Positions 49,082-59,371 of a stretch of DNA of 64,000 nucleotides are shown here, piece after piece. The translations under genes were made by a program, and so were the position numbers. How positions within the stretch are numbered: position 1 is the stretch's first letter; each line of letters begins with the position of its first letter. This DNA is from Sphingomonas sp. IC081. Lineage in GTDB: Bacteria; Pseudomonadota; Alphaproteobacteria; Sphingomonadales; Sphingomonadaceae. The stretch lies in the NCBI RefSeq assembly GCF_006874585.1, contig NZ_CP029761.1:1995001-2059000 (forward strand), given 5' to 3'. The notes below the pieces were generated by a model that was not told where the DNA came from, searched no databases, and saw only the letters and a program-made list of their open reading frames with translations.

Positions 49082-49948
49082 TCAGCCTGCCGCAAACGAC
49101 AGGATCGGCTCCACCAGCCGTGGCCAGGAGCGGAACAGCGTATGCCCGGCCTGTCCGCCATGGGTCTCCACCGAGCGCTCGTTCCACTCGTCATTGCCCC
49201 ATGGCGGATCGATGAAGTGCGAATGCGGGATCAACCGGTGGACCCACTCCGAGGTCGCCCGCGTGTGCGACAGATCGCTGGTGCCCGACCGGAACACCAG
49301 GACCGGCATCGTCAGCCGCGCAAAATCGCGCTGGGTCATGCCGGGAACCGGGCTCAACGGCGACGGCCCATAAGCCGCGGCCCATTTCTGCATGACGGCG
49401 ATGAACCTGTCCGGATCCTGGGCCAGGATGAATTCCCGAGCCTGCGGACTCTTCGCAAGGTTTTCCGCCCAACTCGTCGCCTGAAGCACGGCCTCCATGC
49501 CGCCCCGGCTGGCCAGCGTCGCGGCCTCGCCGCAATAGTAGGTGGCAAGCTGCATGAGGCCGATCGGATCGCCCGAAATCCACCAGAGCACGAGGTGCGA
49601 GCAGATTTCGGGATCCCGCGCTGCCGCCAGCATCGAGACGCGGCTGCCGCCCGAACCGCCCGCGATCAGCGCCGGCCCGAGGTCCAGCCTGCGGATCAGC
49701 CCGGAGAGAGCCTCGGCCTGCATTTCCGATTCGCTCTCCCCCAAAAGGCTGGCATCCGAGGCGCCGCAATTGGGCCGGTCGTAAAGGAGTACACGCCGCC
49801 CCGCAGCAACCAGGCCTTCCGCCATTTCGCGCAGGCCCGGCACATCCATGGCGAAACGTCCGCCGGGCGTCAGCACCACGGCGGGATCACCCGCGCGCCC
49901 CAGCAATTCATAGGCAATGCCGATTCCGCCCACGTCGATCCGAGGCAT
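49082..49948 (-). CDS. alpha/beta hydrolase
   Basis: A 288-residue alpha/beta hydrolase. The nucleophile Ser99 sits in IAGGSGGSR, the oxyanion region is TPGGRFAMD, a likely acid is in RSGTSDLSH, and the catalytic His is in SVETHGG near the end. No signal peptide. This resembles haloperoxidase/esterase-like members, but the substrate is unknown. It lies 106 bases downstream of pgm on the same strand. Confidence 0.85.
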   Translation of the reverse strand: MPRIDVGGIGIAYELLGRAGDPAVVLTPGGRFAMDVPGLREMAEGLVAAGRRVLLYDRPNCGASDASLLGESESEMQAEALSGLIRRLDLGPALIAGGSGGSRVSMLAAARDPEICSHLVLWWISGDPIGLMQLATYYCGEAATLASRGGMEAVLQATSWAENLAKSPQAREFILAQDPDRFIAVMQKWAAAYGPSPLSPVPGMTQRDFARLTMPVLVFRSGTSDLSHTRATSEWVHRLIPHSHFIDPPWGNDEWNERSVETHGGQAGHTLFRSWPRLVEPILSFAAG

Positions 49949-50054
49949 CCGCTCTCCCCCGAGGCGCCATTCAGGCGTCGCGGGGAAAGGGTCGGATGCA
50001 GGGCCGCACGAAGCAAGGCGGCACCGGCGATAACGCCCGGGCGTTGGAGCCGGG

Positions 50055-51845
<1,791 letters not shown>

Positions 51846-51915
51846 TCAAGCCCATCCATGGCAAATGTTGCGCCCAAGCAAAAGGGCCGCGCGACCGGCC
51901 GAGTTTCGCGCAGGA

Positions 51916-52512
51916 TCAAATAAGCCCGCGATCCCGCAGACTTACCGCGCGATTGCCGCCAACTACGAAGTGATCGTCGACAAGGATGTCCAGGGCACCG
52001 GCCACATCGATGAAATGGCGGGTAGCACGAATGTCGGCGGCGCTGGGCTCGGGATTTCCCGAGGGGTGGTTGTGCGCGATCACCAGCCGCCGGGCATCCA
52101 ATTCAAACGCCCGCCGCACGGCCCGGCGCAGCGGCAGGATTGCCGTGCTGCCGTGGACGCCTTCGTGAAAGTCCTCGGCGATGAACAGCCCCTCGGCGGA
52201 CAGGTAAAGCACCACGACACATTCCTCGCGGCAGAACCCGAGGCGGCGCACAAGGTATTGACGAAGGCGCGGACTGTTGGGCTCGGTCGGCTCGCCGACA
52301 ACCGCTTCGCGCGCGGCCAGAACCGAAAGTTCACGAGCCGCCGCGATGGCTGCAGTCAGCAACCTGAAGCCCGGCGTCGTCTCACCAATGGTTTCTGCGA
52401 GACTGGCCGCGGATGCGGCATGGATCCCCCGTAGCGAGCCGAAGCGCTGAATCAGGCGGCAGGCAATCTCCTGCGTCCGTTCCCCGGCGAAAGGAGCCAG
52501 GACTTGCGCCAG
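51916..52512 (-). CDS. RadC/JAB-domain (UPF0758) protein, start unresolved
   Basis: About 198 residues. A short helical N-terminus (CRLIQRFGSLRGIHAAS) like the helix-hairpin-helix part of RadC leads to the JAB/MPN domain with the metal motif HNHPSGNPEPSAAD. Homology begins near 52512, but the frame has no ATG, GTG or TTG close by; the codon there is CTG. The frame runs open upstream only as a shadow of the overlapping membrane gene (52452-52961). It is shorter than typical RadC. It may start at a rare codon, or be damaged. Confidence 0.65.
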   Translation of the reverse strand: MAQVLAPFAGERTQEIACRLIQRFGSLRGIHAASAASLAETIGETTPGFRLLTAAIAAARELSVLAAREAVVGEPTEPNSPRLRQYLVRRLGFCREECVVVLYLSAEGLFIAEDFHEGVHGSTAILPLRRAVRRAFELDARRLVIAHNHPSGNPEPSAADIRATRHFIDVAGALDILVDDHFVVGGNRAVSLRDRGLI

Positions 52513-52961
52513 GACGGATAGCTGCCCAGTCGCTTCTGCCGCCGCATGTGAGCGAGCAGGCCAAGCGCCAAGGCGATCATCTGCACGTAGGAAGGCATGA
52601 TGTTCATCGCCACGTAGGCCTGCCCCGAGACCATCTTCGCCATTGCGGGATAGACGTGGCTCAACAGTGCGATGAGCTGAGAACCCGCTATCCACAGCGG
52701 GTAGACCCGGTTGGCGCCCAACGCCACCATGAGGAAGACGGCAAACCCGATGACGTCGATCGCCAGATGGGCAAAGTTCACTCCCAGCACCAGCATGGGT
52801 TGAATACCGACGAACAAGTGGAACATGCGATCGACAACCAGCATCCCCAGGATGGTGGCCGAAATGATCCGCTCCGGTGCGGCCCCACGCCGCATCGCCA
52901 GCACGAACAGCAAGGCAAGCACGCCATGCTGGAGATAGGCCCGCGCGCTCAGGAGAAACAT
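52452..52961 (-). CDS. polytopic membrane protein, unknown
   Basis: A 169-residue protein with about five hydrophobic helices and a basic C-terminal tail (HMRRQKRLGSYPSWRKSW). The start is the ATG at 52961. The text VVDRMFHLFVG, NFAHLAIDVIGF and SHVYPAMAKMVSGQAYVA looks conserved, but I cannot name a family. Its last 20 codons overlap the RadC-like gene in another frame. It is the third of four minus-strand genes behind the receptor's divergent promoter. Confidence 0.7.
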   Translation of the reverse strand: MFLLSARAYLQHGVLALLFVLAMRRGAAPERIISATILGMLVVDRMFHLFVGIQPMLVLGVNFAHLAIDVIGFAVFLMVALGANRVYPLWIAGSQLIALLSHVYPAMAKMVSGQAYVAMNIMPSYVQMIALALGLLAHMRRQKRLGSYPSWRKSWLLSPGNGRRRLPAA

Positions 52962-53022
52962 GGCAGCCCCCCAGCCCCATGCCGCTTCGAGCGCGCGGAA
53001 CCCATCGTCGACCCGCTTGTGG

Positions 53023-53361
53023 TCAGGCCGACTGCAACTGCGGCATCGCCTCTACAAGGACAGCGCTTTGCGGGCAGGCTTCCGGCTCGTCGACGATCGC
53101 CTTCACCTGGCGACCGGCATCGAGCAGCGCGCGGTGGACACGGATCATGTCGTTCTGACTTTCCAGAAGCGCGCGCTGCGAACGGGCGAGGCGCAGCAGC
53201 GCATTCTGCCCGGTGAAGTTGGCGACACCATCGGCGCCGCGCGCCAGCACCATCGTTTCCATCAACCGCGCCGACGCCAGCAGTGCGGTATCGAGCGAAA
53301 GCTCGGCTTCGGGAAGCTGGCGCGAAAGACGTGCGGCAGCGGCGGAAATCGACATACCCAT
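53023..53361 (-). CDS. helical hypothetical protein, 112 residues
   Basis: A 112-residue all-helical protein with no signal or membrane segment. It starts at the ATG at 53361 behind GGAGGG. It contains LSLDTALLASARLMETMV and LLRLARSQRALLESQNDM, repeated Leu/Ala heptad-like patterns that suggest a coiled coil. I do not recognise a family. It lies between the LuxR-type regulator and the membrane protein, in the same direction. Confidence 0.65.
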   Translation of the reverse strand: MGMSISAAAARLSRQLPEAELSLDTALLASARLMETMVLARGADGVANFTGQNALLRLARSQRALLESQNDMIRVHRALLDAGRQVKAIVDEPEACPQSAVLVEAMPQLQSA

Positions 53362-53427
53362 AAAAACCCTCCATCGACGCCCGCCACTCGCTACGGGCCC
53401 CCCACAAGATCGTGATACGAGGCTGGC

Positions 53428-54078
53428 TCACAGATGTCGGCTCAGCGCCGTGGCAAGATCCAGTCCAAACACCGCCACCAGCAGTAAGCCGCCAGCGATG
53501 AGGACCATGGCTGCCACACGGTTGACACCGGCATCAGGGCCATCGAGCACCTCGGGGACGACCCGTTCGATCCGTTCGTCATGCCACGGTGCCTCGACCT
53601 TGAAGGTCACGCCATCCGAAAGCGTGAGGCGGTTGCCCGGCTCGTCCCGAAGCCACCCATCGGCGATGATGTGGCGTGCGGGAACCTGAGGATTCTTCTC
53701 TGGTAGAGGATTACAGGGGGCCTGCCTGTCAGCCATTGGGGAAACGGCGACCTCGCCGGGAAGACGTGCAGCATCCGCCGCAGCAACAGGCGCGGCCGCT
53801 TGCAGCGCAGGCGCTACATGATCCTTTCGCTGATAATACCGATAGGCCCGGGCCAGTTCCGCCCGCGGCGGTGATCCGGTCCGTGCACGTACACCTTCGA
53901 TACGCTGGTTCACGGCACTTTCCGAAATGCCAAGTTCCCAGGCTATCTCCTTGCTGGTGCGGTTTTCCGCAACCAGTCTTAGAACTTCATGTTGCTTATC
54001 TGTCAGCCTCGGAAGTGTTTCAAGGATGCCCTGAAACTGTCCTGAGTCTAGTTCGCGCGCCCCGAATTCGAAATCCAT
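53428..54078 (-). CDS. LuxR-type regulator with C-terminal membrane anchor
   Basis: A 216-residue protein. The N-terminal third is a LuxR/GerE helix-turn-helix (about residues 22-82; LTDKQHEVLRLVAENRTSKEIAWELGIS). A Pro/Ala-rich linker follows, then a conserved stretch (ADGWLRDEPGNRLTLSDGVTFKVEAPW), and one membrane helix at about 188-206 (VAAMVLIAGGLLLVAVFG). This inverted order, DNA-binding domain first and anchor last, points to a membrane-tethered regulator. It is divergent from the TonB-dependent receptor, a plausible target. Confidence 0.82.
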   Translation of the reverse strand: MDFEFGARELDSGQFQGILETLPRLTDKQHEVLRLVAENRTSKEIAWELGISESAVNQRIEGVRARTGSPPRAELARAYRYYQRKDHVAPALQAAAPVAAADAARLPGEVAVSPMADRQAPCNPLPEKNPQVPARHIIADGWLRDEPGNRLTLSDGVTFKVEAPWHDERIERVVPEVLDGPDAGVNRVAAMVLIAGGLLLVAVFGLDLATALSRHL

Positions 54079-54423
54079 ATCCCCCGGCTTCCCGATCCGG
54101 CGGGCTACCCCCCTCCCGCCGGTTCTCCCTTAGGTATATCGCGGTAACCAATTCAGGATCAATCGGTAGTTGGGCGGATTTCGCTGCAAGACGCCTGGAA
54201 ACCGCCATTACGAACGGATTTCGCGCGACCGTTCTGTCTATCTTAACCGAACCCTCAAGGTTTGTTGTTAACTATACGCGGAAATTCAATCGTTTGCAGA
54301 AAATGCCGTGCACAGACGACGCCTGCACAGCCCGGTCGTGCAAATGTCACAAGAACCGGCACGGCCAATACAATTTCTTACCATTCGAGGATTTGCCCGC
54401 CGCACTGCGGCATCTAGCCCAGA
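54079..54423. other. divergent regulatory gap, regulator / TonB receptor
   Basis: 345 bases without a gene. The DNA is more AT-rich than its surroundings in the stretch 54240-54310. Nested inverted repeats lie near the receptor: GCCGTGC (54305-54311) with GCACGGC (54359-54365), and inside it CCGGT with ACCGG. These could form a leader RNA structure. No clear sigma-70 promoter stands out. Confidence 0.4.
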
Positions 54424-57384
54424 GTGATGAGCAGCCCGCGCCTACTCCTTGCACCATTCCGCGCCACCTCCCGTGCGCCATCCCCCGCAACGTCGCCTGC
54501 CCCGGCCCGCATCCTCGCCCCTGCAGCCCTGAGAAGAACCCGGGGCCGATGCGGCGCCATGTATCTGCTGCTTTCCTCTAGCGGGTTCGTTCTGCCGGCA
54601 GCTGTTTTTGCTCAACAAGCGAGCCCGGCCATCTCCGCCGGGAAAGGCATCAAAGGCAGTGCGACGACTTCCGGCAACGGCGCGGAGGCGGACTCCGGTT
54701 CCGCCGACGAGATCATCGTCACCGGACAAGCCGTTCCCGGCGCGGTGATCGGCGACATTCCTCCGGAGAACCGCATCGGCCAGGGCGAAATCGCCTCCTA
54801 CGGCGTCGATTCCATCAGCGACCTGCTCGACGAAATCGCCGACCAGACCACCAGCATCGCCGGGCGGGATTCATCGAGCGGACCGGTCGTTCTGGTCAAC
54901 GGCAAGCGTGTCTCGGGCGTCAACGAAGTCGGCGACCTGCCGGTGGAATCGGTGCTGCGGGTCGACATCCTGCCCGAAGAAGTGGCGATCAAATACGGCT
55001 ACGACGCGCAGCAGAAGGTGGTCAACATCATCCTCAAACGGCGCTTCCAGTCGCGCGTAGCCAATCTGGAGGGCGGCATGTCCACCAAGGGCGGGGGCGG
55101 CCAGGGCAACGGCGCCTTCACCTACACCAGGATCCACGACAACGACCGGCTCAACCTGACCGGCAAGATCACCTCGCAGGCCGCGATCCTGGAAAGTGAT
55201 CGCAACATCACCGCCGATCCCGACAGCGAAGTGACCGCAGCCGGCGGCCTTTCCGACGAGCGCTCCTATCGTACCTTGCAGGCATCCACCCGCAACTACG
55301 CGATGGCGGCCAGCCTTGCGCACGATCTGGGCGGCTCGGCCAACATCTCGTTCAACGTCAAGGGCACCTACAAGACCAGCCGTTCGCTGGGCGGCCTTGC
55401 CGACGGGGAACTGACGATTCCGGCGAGCAATCCGTTTTCGGGCGGCTCGGATTCGAGCTTCACGCGCTATCTGTCGAACGATCCGCTCAACCGGGCGAGC
55501 AATTCCGGCGATGTCTCGGCGGGGACGACGCTCAACGTGGACCTGTCCAGCCGCTGGAAGCTCTCGGTCATCGGCAGCTACGACCACAGCGAGTCGGACA
55601 CCCGCAACGAGACCGGCTACGATCTCGACACGCTTCAGGCCGCGCTCGATGCGGGCGACCCCGATGTCGATCCCTATGGCACGCTCTCGCCCACTCTTCT
55701 CGGCTCGATGCTTACCACCCGCGCCAAGTCCAACACCGACACCGGCAGCGCCAGCGCGCTGATCTTCGGCAAGCTGCTCAAGCTGCCCGCCGGCGACATG
55801 GGCGTGAGCCTGAAACTGGGCGGCGACTTCACCTCGCAATCCTCCAGCACGATCCAGAACGGCGCGGCGACCGACAGCGACGCCAACCGCACCAACGGCA
55901 GCGCCAAACTCTCGGTCGACATTCCGCTGACCAGCCGCAGCAAAGGCGTACTCGGCGCCATCGGCACGCTGAGCCTCAACCTGAACGGCGGCATCACCCA
56001 GGTGTCGGACTACGGCACCCTCGGCACCTTCGGTTACGGGCTCAACTGGACGCCCGTAACCGGCGTTACCGTGATCGCCGCCGTGAACGAGGACCGCAGC
56101 GCGCCGACCGTCGCCCAGCTCAGCGGCCCGGTGATCACCACCACCAACCAGCGCGTCTACGACTATGTGACCGGAGAGTCGGTGCTGGTCACCTCGGTCA
56201 CCGGCGGCAATCCGAACCTCAAGGCCGACGACCGTCACAGCTTCAAGCTGGGCGTCACGGCCAAGATCCTCGACGAGCCCAAGCTCAATTTCAGCGCCAG
56301 CTACGTCAACAGCCGCAACCGCAATGCCATCATGAGCGTGGGCGGCGTGACCGAAGACCTTGAGGACGCCTTCCCCGATCGCTTCATCCGCGACGCCTCG
56401 GGCACGCTGGTGAGCGTCGATTCGCGCCCGGTGAACGTCTACATGCAGCGCACCGAGCAGGTGCGCTGGGGCTTCAACTTCTCCACCCAGCTACGCAAGC
56501 CAAAGCGCCCGGAACGACCGGCATGGGCTCGCCCCGGCGAAAACGGCCAGTGGGGCGGGCGCCGCAATGGCGAGCAGAACGGCCAAACCGGCGGACAACG
56601 TCCCACGAACGAAACCTCCGGCCAGCCGCCGCAGGGCGAAGGCCAACCGGGCCAGCCCGGCGGCGAAAACGAGATCACCGTCAACGGCCAGCGCGAACAG
56701 GAAGGCCCCGGTGGCTTCGGACCGCCCCCCGGCGGTTTCCCGCCCGATGGCCCGCCGCCGGACGGTTTCCGCGACGGACCTCCGCCAGACGGCTTCGGCC
56801 CGCCTCCCGGTGGTGGCCCCGGCGGTCCTGGAGGACCGGGAGGCCCCGGCGGGTTCGGTGGTCCGGGTGGACGCGGCGGACGCGGGTTCTCGGGCGGCAG
56901 CGACAATGGCGCGCGCCTGCTCGCCTCGGTCTACCATACCTGGGTGCTGTGCTCCGACGTGCAGCTCACCGAGGACGGCGAGACCATAGACCTGCTGCAT
57001 GGCGGCACCGTCACCGGCAGTTCGACACCGCAGCACAAGGTCACCGCCAGCCTGGGCGTGGTCGACAACGGCCTTGGCATGCGCCTGGAAGGCAACTGGC
57101 AAAGCGCGACCAGGGTCAACGGCGACAGCCTGTCCTCCTCGACCGGCGATCTCCACTTCTCGTCGTTGGCGACGCTGGACCTGCGCCTTTTCGCGAACCT
57201 GCAGAACCGCTTCCGCGGCAAGGCCTGGGCGCGCGGCACGCGCGTCAGCCTGTCGATCGAGAACCTGTTCGACACGCGCCAGACCGTGACCGACGCCACC
57301 GGCGCGACGCCCTATGCCTACCAGAAGGACTATCTCGACCCGATGGGCCGGACGGTACTGCTGTCGGTGCGACGCATTTTCTGA
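54424..57384 (+). CDS. TonB-dependent outer-membrane receptor with Pro/Gly-rich insert
   Basis: About 986 residues. After a long N-terminus (signal-like MYLLLSSSGFVLPAAVFAQQ near residue 46) comes DEIIVTGQ (95-102), a TonB-box-like motif. The plug follows (ISDLLDEIADQ, VLVNGKRVSGVNEVGDLP, VVNIILKRRF), then a beta-barrel ending in LLSVRRIF. The start (GTG 54424, ATG 54427, or ATG 54559) is uncertain. Residues about 700-826 are a low-complexity insert rich in Gly, Pro, Asn and Gln, containing NEITVNGQ at 749-756. The ligand is unknown. It is divergent from the anchored LuxR regulator. Confidence 0.88.
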   Translation: MMSSPRLLLAPFRATSRAPSPATSPAPARILAPAALRRTRGRCGAMYLLLSSSGFVLPAAVFAQQASPAISAGKGIKGSATTSGNGAEADSGSADEIIVTGQAVPGAVIGDIPPENRIGQGEIASYGVDSISDLLDEIADQTTSIAGRDSSSGPVVLVNGKRVSGVNEVGDLPVESVLRVDILPEEVAIKYGYDAQQKVVNIILKRRFQSRVANLEGGMSTKGGGGQGNGAFTYTRIHDNDRLNLTGKITSQAAILESDRNITADPDSEVTAAGGLSDERSYRTLQASTRNYAMAASLAHDLGGSANISFNVKGTYKTSRSLGGLADGELTIPASNPFSGGSDSSFTRYLSNDPLNRASNSGDVSAGTTLNVDLSSRWKLSVIGSYDHSESDTRNETGYDLDTLQAALDAGDPDVDPYGTLSPTLLGSMLTTRAKSNTDTGSASALIFGKLLKLPAGDMGVSLKLGGDFTSQSSSTIQNGAATDSDANRTNGSAKLSVDIPLTSRSKGVLGAIGTLSLNLNGGITQVSDYGTLGTFGYGLNWTPVTGVTVIAAVNEDRSAPTVAQLSGPVITTTNQRVYDYVTGESVLVTSVTGGNPNLKADDRHSFKLGVTAKILDEPKLNFSASYVNSRNRNAIMSVGGVTEDLEDAFPDRFIRDASGTLVSVDSRPVNVYMQRTEQVRWGFNFSTQLRKPKRPERPAWARPGENGQWGGRRNGEQNGQTGGQRPTNETSGQPPQGEGQPGQPGGENEITVNGQREQEGPGGFGPPPGGFPPDGPPPDGFRDGPPPDGFGPPPGGGPGGPGGPGGPGGFGGPGGRGGRGFSGGSDNGARLLASVYHTWVLCSDVQLTEDGETIDLLHGGTVTGSSTPQHKVTASLGVVDNGLGMRLEGNWQSATRVNGDSLSSSTGDLHFSSLATLDLRLFANLQNRFRGKAWARGTRVSLSIENLFDTRQTVTDATGATPYAYQKDYLDPMGRTVLLSVRRIF

Positions 57385-57433
57385 GGCAAGGAGAAGCGGG
57401 ATCCCGCTTCCTTCTTCAACGTCGAAAGCAATG

Positions 57434-57470
57434 AAAAAGGGCAGGAGAGCCGCGCTCCCCTGCCCTTTTC
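57434..57470. terminator. bidirectional intrinsic terminator
   Basis: AAAAGGGCAGGAGAGC (57435-57450) pairs with GCTCCCCTGCCCTTTT (57454-57469) with one mismatch, between the convergent receptor and lepA genes. It has A/T runs on both sides, so it can act in both directions. Confidence 0.85.
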
Positions 57471-57502
57471 TCAATCTGCCGGAAAGCAGCGAGGCTGAAA
57501 CC

Positions 57503-59305
57503 TCACTCCTCGCCCATGCGAAGGGCGGCGATGAAGGCTTCCTGCGGGATCTGCACGTTGCCGTACTCACGCATGCGCTTCTTGCCTTCCTTCTGCTTTT
57601 CCAGAAGCTTCTTCTTGCGCGTGATGTCGCCGCCATAACACTTGGCGGTCACGTCCTTGCGCATCGCCGAAATCGTCTCGCGCGCGATCACCTTTGCGCC
57701 GATGGCAGCCTGGATCGGGATCTTGAACATGTGGCGCGGGATAAGCTCCTTCAGACGCTCCACCAGCGCGCGGCCGCGCGGTTCGGCCTGGCCGCGGTGC
57801 ACGATCATCGACAGCGCGTCGACCGGCTCATTGTTCACGAGGATGTTCATCATCACGAGGTCACCCTCCTGAAGGCCGATCTGCTCGTAGTCGAAACTGG
57901 CATAGCCACGGCTGATCGACTTCAGGCGGTCGTAGAAGTCGAACACCACTTCGTTGAGCGGCAGTTCGTAGGTAACCTGGGCGCGGCCGCCGACGTAAGT
58001 CAGGTCCTTCTGGATACCGCGACGGTCCTGACAGAGCTTCAGGATCGAGCCGAGGTATTCGTCCGGCGTATAGATCACCGCCTTGATCCACGGCTCTTCC
58101 ATGAAGTCGATCTTCACCGGATCGGGCATGTCGGCCGGGTTGTGCAGTTCCTTCACGGTGCCATCGGTCATCGTCAGGCGGTAGACCACCGAAGGCGCGG
58201 TGGTGATGAGGTCGAGGTCGTACTCGCGGCTCAGGCGCTCCTGGATGATTTCCAGATGCAGCAGGCCAAGGAAGCCGCAGCGGAAGCCGAAGCCCAGCGC
58301 CGCGCTCGATTCCATCTCGAAGCTGAAAGAGGCATCGTTCAGGCGCAGCTTGCCAATCGATTCGCGCAGCTTCTCGAAGTCGTTGGCGTCGACCGGGAAG
58401 AGCCCGCAGAACACCACGGGCTGCACTTCCTTGTAGCCCGGCAGCGCCTGCGTGGCACCCTGCTTCACGGTGGTGATGGTGTCACCGACCTTGGCCTGCT
58501 CCACTTCCTTGATCTGCGCGGTGATGAAACCGATCTCGCCAGGGCCGAGTTCAGGCAGGTCGATGCGCTTGGGCGTGAAGCAGCCCACGCGGTCGATCAG
58601 ATGCTCGGTGCCGCCCTGCATGAACTTGACGTTCAGGCCCTTCTTGATGACGCCGTCGATCACGCGCACCAGAATGACGACACCAAGATAGGGATCGTAC
58701 CAGGAATCGACCAGCATGGCCTTGAGCGGCGCTGCGCGATCACCCTTGGGTGCCGGAATCTTGGCGACCACGGCTTCGAGGATCTCGTCGATGCCGATGC
58801 CCGACTTGGCGGAAGCCAGCACGGCTTCGGAAGCATCGATGCCGATGACCTCCTCGATTTCGCTCCGCACCTTTTCCGGCTCGGCGGCAGGCAGGTCGAT
58901 CTTGTTGATGACGGGCACGATCTCGTGGTCGTGCTCGATCGACTGGTAGACGTTCGCCAGCGTCTGCGCTTCCACGCCCTGCGCGGCGTCCACCACCAGC
59001 AGCGCGCCTTCGCAGGCGGCAAGGCTGCGGCTGACTTCGTAAGCGAAGTCGACGTGGCCCGGCGTGTCCATCAGGTTCAGCTCATAGGTGATCCCGTCGG
59101 AAGCCGTGTAGTTCAGGCGCACGGTCTGCGCCTTGATGGTGATGCCGCGCTCCTTCTCGATATCCATGTTGTCGAGCACCTGCGCGCTCATCTCGCGGTC
59201 GGAGAGGCCCCCGGTGCGCTGGATCAGGCGGTCGGCAAGCGTCGACTTGCCGTGGTCGATATGGGCAATGATCGAGAAATTACGGATCTGGGCGAGTTCG
59301 GTCAT
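57503..59305 (-). CDS. lepA: elongation factor 4 (LepA)
   Basis: A 600-residue translational GTPase that acts on the ribosome under ionic or cold stress. G1 is [10 protein letters not shown]2/G3 are RGITI and DTPGH, and G4 is NKID. The LepA-specific C-terminal domain is complete ([20 protein letters not shown], then [13 protein letters not shown]). The ATG at 59305 fits the family. It has a clear terminator downstream and is 66 bases downstream of the GGDEF/EAL gene's stop in the opposite order. Confidence 0.97.
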   Translation of the reverse strand: MTELAQIRNFSIIAHIDHGKSTLADRLIQRTGGLSDREMSAQVLDNMDIEKERGITIKAQTVRLNYTASDGITYELNLMDTPGHVDFAYEVSRSLAACEGALLVVDAAQGVEAQTLANVYQSIEHDHEIVPVINKIDLPAAEPEKVRSEIEEVIGIDASEAVLASAKSGIGIDEILEAVVAKIPAPKGDRAAPLKAMLVDSWYDPYLGVVILVRVIDGVIKKGLNVKFMQGGTEHLIDRVGCFTPKRIDLPELGPGEIGFITAQIKEVEQAKVGDTITTVKQGATQALPGYKEVQPVVFCGLFPVDANDFEKLRESIGKLRLNDASFSFEMESSAALGFGFRCGFLGLLHLEIIQERLSREYDLDLITTAPSVVYRLTMTDGTVKELHNPADMPDPVKIDFMEEPWIKAVIYTPDEYLGSILKLCQDRRGIQKDLTYVGGRAQVTYELPLNEVVFDFYDRLKSISRGYASFDYEQIGLQEGDLVMMNILVNNEPVDALSMIVHRGQAEPRGRALVERLKELIPRHMFKIPIQAAIGAKVIARETISAMRKDVTAKCYGGDITRKKKLLEKQKEGKKRMREYGNVQIPQEAFIAALRMGEE

Positions 59306-59371
59306 GGTTGCGCCGTTAGCAGCGCTTGGACCATTTGAAAATGCGTCTCTGCGCGCATTTTCGAGCGCCCG

